From CAYOVG01 sp964407285 (GTDB lineage: Bacteria > Desulfobacterota > Syntrophobacteria > Syntrophobacterales > Syntrophobacteraceae): a stretch of DNA of 8,535 nt. Below, piece after piece: positions 1 to 8,336 of this stretch. Position numbers and translations under genes: made by a program. Below the pieces are notes generated by a model. It searched no databases, was not told where the DNA came from, and was given only the letters and a program-made list of their open reading frames with translations. The stretch covers positions 1 through 8,535 of the forward strand of contig CAYOVG010000312.1 of assembly GCA_964407285.1 (NCBI GenBank). Direction: 5' to 3'. Within the stretch, counting starts at the first letter, position 1, and every line of letters begins with the position of its first letter.

Positions 1-2
1 GG

Positions 3-953
3 CCGAGCATAGTGGGATGGGTGATAGAGAACGGCAGGATGACCATCGCCGAAGCCGGAAAGGACAGCCGCCACTTCACGAAGATCGAGAGCAATCTGTC
101 CGTCAAGAGCACTCTGATCCTGTGCTTCCCGCTCTTTCTGAAGAATGGCGACGTCTACGGAGCAGTTCAGGTGATCGATACAGTCTCCGGGGGAAGCCGG
201 CTCAACCTGAACAAGGACTACCTGAAGCTGCTGCAAAATGTCGTGGATATCGGGTCCGTAGCCCTCGTGAACTCCCTTGCGTACACCGACAAGGTCCAGG
301 AAAATCTTCGGTTGAAGGAGTCCCTCGACGCGGTTCGCGAAGGAGTGATCGTGAGCAATAGCGCCTCCGTTCTCGAGGTGATCGAACTCGCCGGCAACTA
401 CGCACAGACGGACTTCCCCGTATTCATCACCGGAGAGAGCGGTACCGGCAAGGAACTCATAGCGCGGGAGGTGCATCGAACGAGCCGTCGGAAGGACAAG
501 CCGTTCCTCACTCAGAACTGCAGCGCCATACCGGACACTCTCCTGGAGAGCGAACTGTTCGGATACGTGAAGGGGGCCTTCACCGGGGCGTCTATGGAAT
601 TCGAATCTCCGCGGCATGCTGTCATTGGAAAGATGCTTGGAACGGCGGACTTACTGGCCCAAATGGCCGATAGTGATTACCCTGATAAACTTTCTCACCT
701 ATATAACGAATTCGTGGAAGGAAACGTTCCTGGATTCAAGTCTGAGTCCGACCTTGTTGAAAAAACACCTTCCTTCCATGAGAACGTTTTGAAAAGGTTT
801 GCAGACGATTTCGGGAGTGTTGACAAATACATGGCCCTCCATTGCAAAGCCTATTTCAATATAGATCACGATGCGTACAAGGAAGCAATTGAAGAAAATA
901 TCAGAATAATAAAAAGGATGTGCATCATCAGGAATGTTCGCGCCGTCACTTAG
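3..953 (+). CDS. Chimeric open frame: GAF plus truncated sigma-54 AAA+ activator joined to an HD-family C-terminus (5' partial)
   Basis: The frame is open to the left edge, so the true start lies outside the window; the GTG at 12 is only the first possible start inside it. Bases 3 to about 290 encode the end of a GAF-like sensor domain (VGWVIENG, then LCFPLF, YGAVQVID). From about 350 comes an NtrC-type AAA+ domain: Walker A GESGTGKE at 432-455, the NCSAIP and LLESELFG segments, and the sigma-54 contact loop GAFTGA at 573-590. The frame then leaves the family: Walker B (usually GGTLFLDE), sensor regions, arginine fingers and the helix-turn-helix are all absent. The roughly 118 remaining residues resemble the end of an HD phosphohydrolase. 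Without Walker B the protein should not hydrolyse ATP or open sigma-54 promoters, so it is probably non-functional as an activator. The domain calls are firm; whether the fusion is real or an assembly join is not decidable here. Confidence 0.75.
   Translation, partial: PSIVGWVIENGRMTIAEAGKDSRHFTKIESNLSVKSTLILCFPLFLKNGDVYGAVQVIDTVSGGSRLNLNKDYLKLLQNVVDIGSVALVNSLAYTDKVQENLRLKESLDAVREGVIVSNSASVLEVIELAGNYAQTDFPVFITGESGTGKELIAREVHRTSRRKDKPFLTQNCSAIPDTLLESELFGYVKGAFTGASMEFESPRHAVIGKMLGTADLLAQMADSDYPDKLSHLYNEFVEGNVPGFKSESDLVEKTPSFHENVLKRFADDFGSVDKYMALHCKAYFNIDHDAYKEAIEENIRIIKRMCIIRNVRAVT
594..953 (+). pseudogene. C-terminal remnant of an HD-domain metal-dependent phosphohydrolase
   Basis: From the ATG at 594 the frame encodes residues that do not belong to any sigma-54 activator. 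The segments LGTADLLAQMADSDYPDKL, LYNEF, a run ending KTPSFHENV, and AIEENIRII match my memory of the C-terminal half of stand-alone predicted HD-superfamily phosphohydrolases. The metal-binding H...HD...D motifs lie in the N-terminal half of that family and are missing, so no enzyme activity is expected. GC is about 43% over 601-960 against about 58% over 1-600 (hand count), and A/T-ending codons (aaa, gaa, att, ata) become common. This points to a different source for this piece. No plausible ribosome binding site precedes 594, so it is read only as the tail of the fused frame. The family call is from recognition, not a search. Confidence 0.5.
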
Positions 954-1037
954 TGAAGATCCGGCCGAAATGGGAATAACTGTTGATTGCACCACTCACA
1001 ATTGTACCATGAACGGCTGTAATCCGGGCTTCTTCGT

Positions 1038-1110
1038 GCGGTTACGACTGCCGGCCGTGACCGCGCCATGCTTGCCCGTCAGTCAGGTCGCGGTTGAAAG
1101 CCGTAACCGC
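1038..1110. repeat. Nested inverted repeat, 9-bp outer and 6-bp inner arms
   Basis: The outer arms GCGGTTACG (1038-1046) and CGTAACCGC (1102-1110) are perfect reverse complements. Inside them ACCGCG (1060-1065) pairs with CGCGGT (1089-1094). The two stems can form together as one long interrupted cruciform or RNA hairpin. It sits in non-coding DNA between convergent genes, which would suit a REP-like element, a terminator-like structure or the scar of a small mobile element. No transposase or target duplication is seen. Confidence 0.5.
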
Positions 1111-1121
1111 ACAGGGTGGAG

Positions 1122-1136
1122 TTGAAAGAACTCTTC
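1122..1136 (+). repeat. 15-bp direct repeat, copy 1 (TTGAAAGAACTCTTC)
   Basis: TTGAAAGAACTCTTC occurs here and again, in the same orientation, at 8231-8245. Both copies are in non-coding DNA beside an inverted repeat. A rough estimate gives a few percent chance for any one 15-mer to recur in a random 8.5-kb sequence, so the match is suggestive only. Confidence 0.5.
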
Positions 1137-1167
1137 CGGCGAAGGCGGAGCACAACCTCACGCCGGA
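1135..1167 (-). terminator. Possible terminator hairpin of the receiver-TPR gene
   Basis: TCCGGCG (1135-1141) and CGCCGGA (1161-1167) are perfect arms around a 19-base loop, just past the stop codon at 1181-1183 on the minus strand. The minus-strand RNA continues into a short U-containing run (UUCUUU) rather than a clean U-tract. A second pair, TGCAGCC (1172-1178) and GGCTGCA (1195-1201), overlaps the stop codon. Either could act in a terminator; neither is a textbook case. Confidence 0.3.
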
Positions 1168-1180
1168 CGATTGCAGCCGT

Positions 1181-2401
1181 TCACTCCGACGGGTGGCTGC
1201 AGTCGCATTCCTTCCCCTCCATAGCCCGGCCCGATTGTATGTCCTTCAGCAGTTTATCGGCATGTTTGTTGTTGGGATTGAGCTGGAGGGCCCTGACCAA
1301 CACCTTCTTCGCATCTTCCAACCTGCCGATCCTCCTGTAGAGGAGGCCGAGATTGTAATGTAAGATATCGGAATTCGGAACTATTTGCAGGCATTTCTGG
1401 TATATTCGGGCGCTCTCCTCACACCGGTTCGCCTTTCGCAGGGCCACGGCGTAGTTGTTGAACACGTGCACCGTCTCGGGTATGGGATCGACGGTCTGAT
1501 CGAGGTAGAGGCCGGCCTTTATCTCATCGCCGTGATCGAGGTAAAGCTGCGCCACGCTCACCAGGTTCAAGTCGGTGGGATTCATGCTCATCATCTTCTC
1601 GATGACCTTTTCAGCCTCCCCGACTTTGCCCGCGCTGAAGTAGGCCCGCGCCAGGTCGATCTTCCGGTCGTGGTTCAGAGGGTTCTTCTCCACGGCCTGC
1701 TCGAGATACATCAACCCTTCGCTTTGTCTGCCCACGCTGATGTAGAGCTTTCCAAGCAGGTTGTTGTGTCCGCTCGTTCTCGTCTCCTCGTCGGTATCCA
1801 GCATCATTTCGATGGCTTTTTCGTAGTCTTCGATTTTGTAGAGACACTCGCAGGTCATAAGAACCACGCGAGGATGTTTGCGGACTTTCAGGATTTCGTT
1901 TCCCAATTCCAGCGCTTTCCGGTACTCGCCGGAAAGCTTGAGGAGGCGCATCTCGAATACCTTTTCCTCCATCTCGCTCAAACAGGCGGCTTTGGTCAAC
2001 ATATCGTCGAGATGCTTGATCAGCTTCACCTCGCTGAAAGGTTTCACGAGAAACCCGTCGCTGCCTTCCTCGAGCGCGTAAAGGACCTTGTCGGCGGACC
2101 CCTCGTCCGAAATCATCATGACAGGCAGGCGAAAGAACCTGGAATCGGCCTTTATCCACTTGACCAGTTCGATGCCGGTCATGTTGGGCATGTTCCAATC
2201 CGTGATGACCACATTCACTTCATGACTGCAGATGGCGCCTATCGCCTGCCTGCCGTTTTCTACCGTAACCAGTTTGTGGTATCCATTCTTTCTGAGCATT
2301 CCTCGAATAAGTTCACGCATGGTTCCCTGGTCTTCCACGACCAGCACGTTCGTCGGTAATTCCCGCTTCCTATGCAAAGGGCGGATTGAGCGTAGCGCCA
2401 T
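1181..2401 (-). CDS. CheY-like receiver domain protein with C-terminal TPR repeats
   Basis: A 406-residue cytoplasmic response regulator. Residues about 17-135 form a receiver domain with the acidic pair E23-D24, phospho-acceptor D68 in TDWNMP, S98 of the switch, and K120 in KPF, so all key residues are present. From about 145 to 395 come roughly six tetratricopeptide repeats (for example HYNLGLLYRRIGRLEDAKKV and repeated NP turns), which normally bind proteins. No DNA-binding, GGDEF or other enzymatic output is visible, so phosphorylation probably controls a protein contact. The ATG at 2399-2401 is preferred over the adjoining GTG at 2402-2404, because GGGAG lies 6 bases before the ATG but only 3 before the GTG. 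The gene is divergent from the hybrid histidine kinase, a plausible but unproven partner. The short C-terminal tail ends CDCSHPSE. The family call is firm; the pathway is unknown. Confidence 0.93.
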   Translation of the reverse strand: MALRSIRPLHRKRELPTNVLVVEDQGTMRELIRGMLRKNGYHKLVTVENGRQAIGAICSHEVNVVITDWNMPNMTGIELVKWIKADSRFFRLPVMMISDEGSADKVLYALEEGSDGFLVKPFSEVKLIKHLDDMLTKAACLSEMEEKVFEMRLLKLSGEYRKALELGNEILKVRKHPRVVLMTCECLYKIEDYEKAIEMMLDTDEETRTSGHNNLLGKLYISVGRQSEGLMYLEQAVEKNPLNHDRKIDLARAYFSAGKVGEAEKVIEKMMSMNPTDLNLVSVAQLYLDHGDEIKAGLYLDQTVDPIPETVHVFNNYAVALRKANRCEESARIYQKCLQIVPNSDILHYNLGLLYRRIGRLEDAKKVLVRALQLNPNNKHADKLLKDIQSGRAMEGKECDCSHPSE

Positions 2402-2449
2402 CACTTTCTCCCGAGAATCTTTAAGGATAAATGCCTTGTCGGCGTATAG

Positions 2450-2478
2450 AGCATAGCAGAGGTTTCACCGAATGGCAA
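2450..2478 (-). promoter_or_regulatory. Candidate sigma-70 promoter for the receiver-TPR gene
   Basis: On the minus strand TTGCCA (2473-2478) stands 17 bases before TATGCT (2450-2455). The -35 box matches the consensus at five of six positions and the -10 box at four of six. A start of transcription near 2443 would leave a leader of about 40 bases before the ATG at 2401. It is a pattern match only. Confidence 0.4.
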
Positions 2479-2740
2479 AAGGAAGTCCGGAGGGACCCCT
2501 CGCGTCTCATCCGCTTCAGCGTTTCAAAGGGGCGGGCGCGCTCGGAAGCGGGGACGGATGCAACCATTTGCTCCACCTGCTCCACCTGGGGCCGGTTTGG
2601 AATAATTCCGTCGGGACAATCCCCGCACGCTTCGACTTTCGACGGCCCGTCCTTCGGCGCGCATTCCCCAAAGCGGATACGGCGACGCGACCCGGCGGCC
2701 GCTCAACCTCGCCCGAGCCGGGCGCCGCCGCCGATGTTCA

Positions 2741-2769
2741 TTGCCATGCGACGCACCCGGTGGTATTGT
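2741..2769 (+). promoter_or_regulatory. Candidate sigma-70 promoter for the hybrid histidine kinase
   Basis: TTGCCA (2741-2746), a 17-base spacer and TATTGT (2764-2769) match the consensus at five of six and four of six positions. Transcription would start near 2776 and leave a leader of about 107 bases. The same -35 hexamer occurs in the candidate promoter of the divergent gene. Confidence 0.4.
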
Positions 2770-2882
2770 CTCTACACAGGCGAGAAGACATTTCACCGGT
2801 GCTTAACGATCGACGGCTTGCATTGGTCCACAGGCTGCGGGGTGGATGGATCGCGTTCCTTTCAGCGTAAGGATGATCTCCT

Positions 2883-5396
<2,514 letters not shown>

Positions 5397-5432
5397 GCGC
5401 CGGCTATCACGGGCGTCGTTGCCGCGCGATTG

Positions 5433-5470
5433 GGATGATTGGAGCGAATTGAGACCGACTCCAATCATCC
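5433..5470. terminator. Perfect 12-bp hairpin between convergent genes, probable bidirectional terminator
   Basis: GGATGATTGGAG (5433-5444) and CTCCAATCATCC (5459-5470) are exact reverse complements around a 14-base loop. The hairpin lies 37 bases past the kinase stop codon and 63 bases past the stop of the oxidoreductase on the other strand, so it can serve both. No strong T-run follows on either strand, so termination may be weak, or the hairpin may mainly protect mRNA 3' ends. Confidence 0.6.
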
Positions 5471-5532
5471 GGCCAAATCGTCCGACCGGAAGTCCGCTTT
5501 CGCCGCACCCGCACCCGATCGCGCATCAATCA

Positions 5533-7080
5533 CTACACATCGACGGGCTTCTTTTCCAGGTTGCTTTGCGCCGGTCCGTGGATGACCTCGCCGTCGGCCG
5601 AAAAGCGCGAGCCATGGCACGGGCAGTCCCACGATTCCTCCGCGTTGTTCCAGTTGACGATGCAGCCCATATGCGTGCAAGTGGGAGAGAGCGAATGGAG
5701 CGTTCCTTTCGCATCCCGTGCAACCGCTGCCTTGCCGTCCGCCGAATCGACGATGCCTCCCTCGCCCCTCTTCAAATCTTCCGCCTTGAAGCGGTCGGCG
5801 GCGAACGTATGACCGATCACGAGGTGCTTAACGGCATCCACGTTTTCCGTGATGAGTTTGGAGGTCCCCGTGAGCTTCATCCTGGAAGGGTCGTAGAGTG
5901 AGGACCATGGGTTGGAGCGCCCGAGAACGGCATCCGTTATGATCGCGGCGGCAACCATGCCGTGAGTCATTCCCCAGCCGGCGAAGGCGGTCGCGACGTA
6001 CACCCCGTCCCAGTTGGGAAGCTTGCCTATGTACGGCGCCCGATCCGAGGAAACGTAGTCCTGGGTGGACCAGTGGTACTCGATCGACTTCACGTCGAAG
6101 TTCTCCCTGGCGAATTTCTCCACCTGCCTGTACCTCTCGACCGTATCTCCCCCGTGGCCGGTTTTGTGGTTCCGACCTCCCACGAGGACCATGTCTTCAA
6201 GACCGGCCGGATGGCTTCGTACCGAGTGGTACGGCTCGGAAGCGCTGTAGAAGAGTCCCTCGGGGGCCTTGCCGTTCAGGCGGACCCCCAGCACATAAGA
6301 GCGCTTCGGGTACATCCTGGCGAAGAAGAAGGCGGGGTCGTGGAAAGGGAAATGTGTGGCGACGACGACATGCTTTCCCCGTATGGGTCCCTTGTCGGTG
6401 ACCACCTCGAGAGGATTGCCCCGCTTGAGATCGAGGGCGCGGCTTTTTTCGAAAAAGTACGCTCCTTTCCGCTCCAGTTGCCCGGCAAGCTCCAGCAAGT
6501 ACTTTCGCGGATGGAAATGGGCCTGACCGGAGAACTTCACCGCCCCCTTGACCGGGTACGGAAGCGGCGTGGCCGTGACGTACTCCGCGGGAAGGCCAAG
6601 CATCTGAGCAGCCTTTACTTCCTCCACCACCTGATCGAGGTCCTTGTCTTCGGTCGTGTACGTGTAGGCGGATGTTCGCATGAAATCGCACGACAGACCC
6701 CTCTCCTTTATGATCCGCTCATACATCGCGATGGCCGCCTGGTTGGCCTCTCCGTAGGCGTAAGCTCCATCCTTGCCGAAACTGTCGATCAGGTGCTTGT
6801 AGATCAGACCATGCAGGGAGGTGATCTTTGCCGTGGTATGTCCGGTTACTCCCGTCACGATGCGACAGGCGTCCACCACCGCCACGCTCAACCCGGCATC
6901 CTGAAGCAGCGCCGCGGTGTTTATGCCCACAAGTCCTCCCCCGACAATCACGGCGTCCACGGTGAGATTGCCGGCCAGGCTGGAATAGCGAGTCTCGGGT
7001 GTCGTATCGATCCAGATGGGTTCATGCTTTCCCGGCAACTCGCGGTCGGCTGCCTTTTCCACGTGTTGTCCCTGACTCAT
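5533..7080 (-). CDS. FAD-dependent oxidoreductase (DAO/PuuB-like) with C-terminal Rieske [2Fe-2S] domain
   Basis: A 515-residue cytoplasmic flavoprotein. An FAD-binding Rossmann fold begins near residue 42 (AVIVGGGLVG, glycines 47-52, acidic D70 ending the second strand), followed by the family motif GVTGHTTAKIT. The middle is a D-amino-acid-oxidase/glycine-oxidase-like fold, with YIGKLPNWDGVYVATAF near the second FAD contact. Residues about 415-515 form a Rieske domain: cluster ligands C468 and H470 (CTHMGC), C486 and H489 (CPCHGS), plus C473 and C488, which can form the disulfide of bc1-type Rieske proteins. The architecture matches Bacillus YhfW. The substrate is unknown; oxidation of an amine or amino acid with electrons leaving through the cluster is an inference. 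The ATG at 7078-7080 is chosen because AAAGGA (7087-7092) lies six bases upstream; a longer frame to 7173 adds 31 non-conserved residues. Confidence 0.92.
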   Translation of the reverse strand: MSQGQHVEKAADRELPGKHEPIWIDTTPETRYSSLAGNLTVDAVIVGGGLVGINTAALLQDAGLSVAVVDACRIVTGVTGHTTAKITSLHGLIYKHLIDSFGKDGAYAYGEANQAAIAMYERIIKERGLSCDFMRTSAYTYTTEDKDLDQVVEEVKAAQMLGLPAEYVTATPLPYPVKGAVKFSGQAHFHPRKYLLELAGQLERKGAYFFEKSRALDLKRGNPLEVVTDKGPIRGKHVVVATHFPFHDPAFFFARMYPKRSYVLGVRLNGKAPEGLFYSASEPYHSVRSHPAGLEDMVLVGGRNHKTGHGGDTVERYRQVEKFARENFDVKSIEYHWSTQDYVSSDRAPYIGKLPNWDGVYVATAFAGWGMTHGMVAAAIITDAVLGRSNPWSSLYDPSRMKLTGTSKLITENVDAVKHLVIGHTFAADRFKAEDLKRGEGGIVDSADGKAAVARDAKGTLHSLSPTCTHMGCIVNWNNAEESWDCPCHGSRFSADGEVIHGPAQSNLEKKPVDV

Positions 7081-7086
7081 GACTTG

Positions 7087-7092
7087 TCCTTT
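7087..7092 (-). promoter_or_regulatory. Ribosome binding site deciding the oxidoreductase start
   Basis: On the minus strand AAAGGA ends six bases before the ATG at 7078-7080. The 111-base gap to the upstream channel gene has no strong terminator (only a GCCGG/CCGGC five-bp pair), so read-through from that gene is possible. Confidence 0.6.
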
Positions 7093-7191
7093 CCTTTTCC
7101 GGTTTTCATGCTGGGGCCGGGTCTCTCTTCCGGCAATTCGATCAGAAGAACAGCCTATCGACAACGCGGACAAACCAAACTGCCAGGAAAT

Positions 7192-8097
7192 TTAAGGATT
7201 TTTCTCATCAATACAAGAAGTTGACTCGATAGGGCATCCGTCCGTCCATGCGCTTTCATGCGATTCCTTGCATGTGCATCCCGGTGCGCCGCCGCCGTGA
7301 GGCTTTTCGATGCGAGAGCGCGCCTCGCGCATTTCATCACGTAGCGAGCGTATTTCACGGCGCAGGGCATCGACGGTTTCCGCATCACGGCCGGCGGCGG
7401 ATTCTCCTGTCCCGCCGCGACCGATAAAATAGCCGGCAAGGGCCCCGGCGACGTAGCCGAATACCCCGAAAGCATAGAGCGAAAGCAGAAACCCCAGTAT
7501 CCTGCCTTCCACGGTCACGGGCCAGTACTGGGAGCCGAGGGTCGTCATGATCATCGCCGTCCACCACAGGGCGTCTCCATAGCTCCGCAAGCCGTCGCCG
7601 CCGGACAGGTCGTGCTCGAAAGCATACATCCCCGCGGCGCCGACCAGGGTCACGACCACCGACATCAGGGCCACATAACCCGCCCCGAAATGCCTGAAGT
7701 TGGTCCGTAGCGTGCTTATGGAGCGGTTCAACGAACCGATGACCTTTACCAGGCGAAGTTCCCGAACGAACCTCCCCATTCTGAATATGCGTCCGGCTCG
7801 CGCAACGCGCAGGAGGCGAAGCGCCGGAGCGAGCAGGGAGAGCGCCGCCGGCCAGTTTCGGCGAAGGAACCGGACCTTTTCCGGCGCAAGCGCGAATTTG
7901 AGAGTGAATTCGAGAACGAAACAGGCCCATATGATGGAAGTGAGCACTTCCAGCGCGGGGGGTAGTCCACGGGTAAGCTCCACCACCAGGAGAACCAGCC
8001 AGACAAATCCCAACACCGTCATCGGAGTCTCGATCCAGTCCTCGAGTTGCTCGAGCGTTTCCTTCCTTTCATTGTCGGGAGTCATCCCTTGCCGCAT
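7192..8097 (-). CDS. Voltage-gated-channel-like ion transporter with atypical selectivity filter
   Basis: A 301-residue inner-membrane protein of the six-helix ion-transport family. Helices S1 (about 26-42) and S2 (49-70) are followed by a short S3/S4 region with regularly spaced basic residues (LRLLRVARAGRIFRMGRFV, about 92-111), as in a voltage sensor. S5 is about 138-160, the pore loop 173-195 and S6 about 197-226. The pore reads TTLGSQYWP (185-193) where potassium channels have TVGYGD, so potassium selectivity cannot be assumed. The tail has a predicted coiled coil (about 238-265, a tetramerisation candidate) and four cysteines (274, 276, 288, 295). The ATG at 8095-8097 is chosen because AGGAGG (8106-8111) lies eight bases upstream; the earlier ATG at 8157 has no ribosome binding site. 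The oxidoreductase follows 111 bases downstream on the same strand, possibly in one transcript. Confidence 0.9.
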   Translation of the reverse strand: MRQGMTPDNERKETLEQLEDWIETPMTVLGFVWLVLLVVELTRGLPPALEVLTSIIWACFVLEFTLKFALAPEKVRFLRRNWPAALSLLAPALRLLRVARAGRIFRMGRFVRELRLVKVIGSLNRSISTLRTNFRHFGAGYVALMSVVVTLVGAAGMYAFEHDLSGGDGLRSYGDALWWTAMIMTTLGSQYWPVTVEGRILGFLLSLYAFGVFGYVAGALAGYFIGRGGTGESAAGRDAETVDALRREIRSLRDEMREARSRIEKPHGGGAPGCTCKESHESAWTDGCPIESTSCIDEKNP

Positions 8098-8105
8098 TTT
8101 CAGTT

Positions 8106-8111
8106 CCTCCT
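8106..8111 (-). promoter_or_regulatory. Strong ribosome binding site deciding the ion-channel start
   Basis: The minus strand reads AGGAGG eight bases before the ATG at 8095-8097. This supports a 301-residue product rather than the 321-residue one starting at 8157. Confidence 0.7.
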
Positions 8112-8230
8112 GCCGGGTTTCGTTGGCAAGGCCTACGGTGTTGCCGAGGACTTTCATATGAAAAGTCGGGCATGGTACAAAGGCCGTGTGTTTTGTGTTT
8201 GAGGTAACACTCGAGGGGACTCATCGTCAT

Positions 8231-8245
8231 TTGAAAGAACTCTTC
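8231..8245 (+). repeat. 15-bp direct repeat, copy 2 (TTGAAAGAACTCTTC)
   Basis: Identical to 1122-1136 and in the same orientation. This copy abuts the left arm of the inverted repeat at 8246-8336. A shorter direct repeat, TCGTCATT, also occurs at 8224-8231 and 8244-8251. Confidence 0.5.
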
Positions 8246-8336
8246 GTCATTCCCGCGCATGCGGGAATCCAGTCCTATCGAGGTTTCCCGGACTCCCGCT
8301 CCCCGTCTACGCTGGGACAAGCTTCGCGGGGGCGAC
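8246..8336. repeat. Intergenic palindromic repeat of the ATTCCCGC...GCGGGAAT class
   Basis: The core ATTCCCGC (8249-8256) pairs perfectly with GCGGGAAT (8261-8268) around GCAT. The wider element is flanked by GTCATTCCCGCG (8246-8257) and, 67 bases on, CGCGGGGGCGAC (8325-8336), which is its reverse complement with three mismatches. This resembles the dispersed dRS3-like or REP-like elements seen in many proteobacterial genomes, in a partly decayed state. Such elements are usually multi-copy and non-autonomous; copy number in this genome cannot be seen here. Confidence 0.6.

Larger units (their letters stand above)
954..1180. other. Non-coding gap between the chimeric frame and the receiver-TPR gene
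   Basis: No open frame here looks like a protein. The gap separates two genes that end facing each other. It holds a nested inverted repeat (1038-1110), one copy of a 15-bp direct repeat (1122-1136) and a weak terminator-like hairpin (1135-1167). No continuation of the broken AAA+ domain (GGTLFLDE-like Walker B) was found in any frame. Confidence 0.6.
2402..2882. other. 481-base divergent intergenic region
   Basis: No convincing gene. Three open frames cross it, but their translations are low-quality arginine/serine/proline-rich sequence with no motif, and none has a good ribosome binding site. The region holds a candidate promoter for each flanking gene (2450-2478 minus, 2741-2769 plus), a tandem duplication of GCTCCACCT at 2570-2587, and GC-rich competing stems around 2691-2729 (CCCGGC/GCCGGG and GGCGGC/GCCGCC). 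This is more space than two simple promoters need, so operators or a small RNA are possible, but I see nothing that proves either. Confidence 0.5.

Noticed and set aside
597..602. EcoRI site GAATTC exactly at the chimera junction, suggesting a cloning join
   Set aside because: At least four other GAATTC sites occur in the window (708, 1371, 4767, 7906), so its position is weak evidence. It stays worth noting only if the DNA came from an EcoRI library.
1038..1110. Integron attC site
   Set aside because: The arm order and sequence do not match RYYYAAC...GTTRRRY, and there is no integrase or cassette array.
1385..2359. 324-residue open frame on the plus strand
   Set aside because: It is antisense to the receiver-TPR gene, which has all its catalytic residues and repeats.
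7166..7187. Sigma-54-like promoter (TGGCAG...TTTGT on the minus strand) before the oxidoreductase
   Set aside because: The -24 GG is present, but the -12 element reads TG where GC is required at that spacing.
5962..7224. 420-residue open frame on the plus strand across the oxidoreductase
   Set aside because: It lies antisense to clear FAD-family sequence and shows no motif or ribosome binding site.
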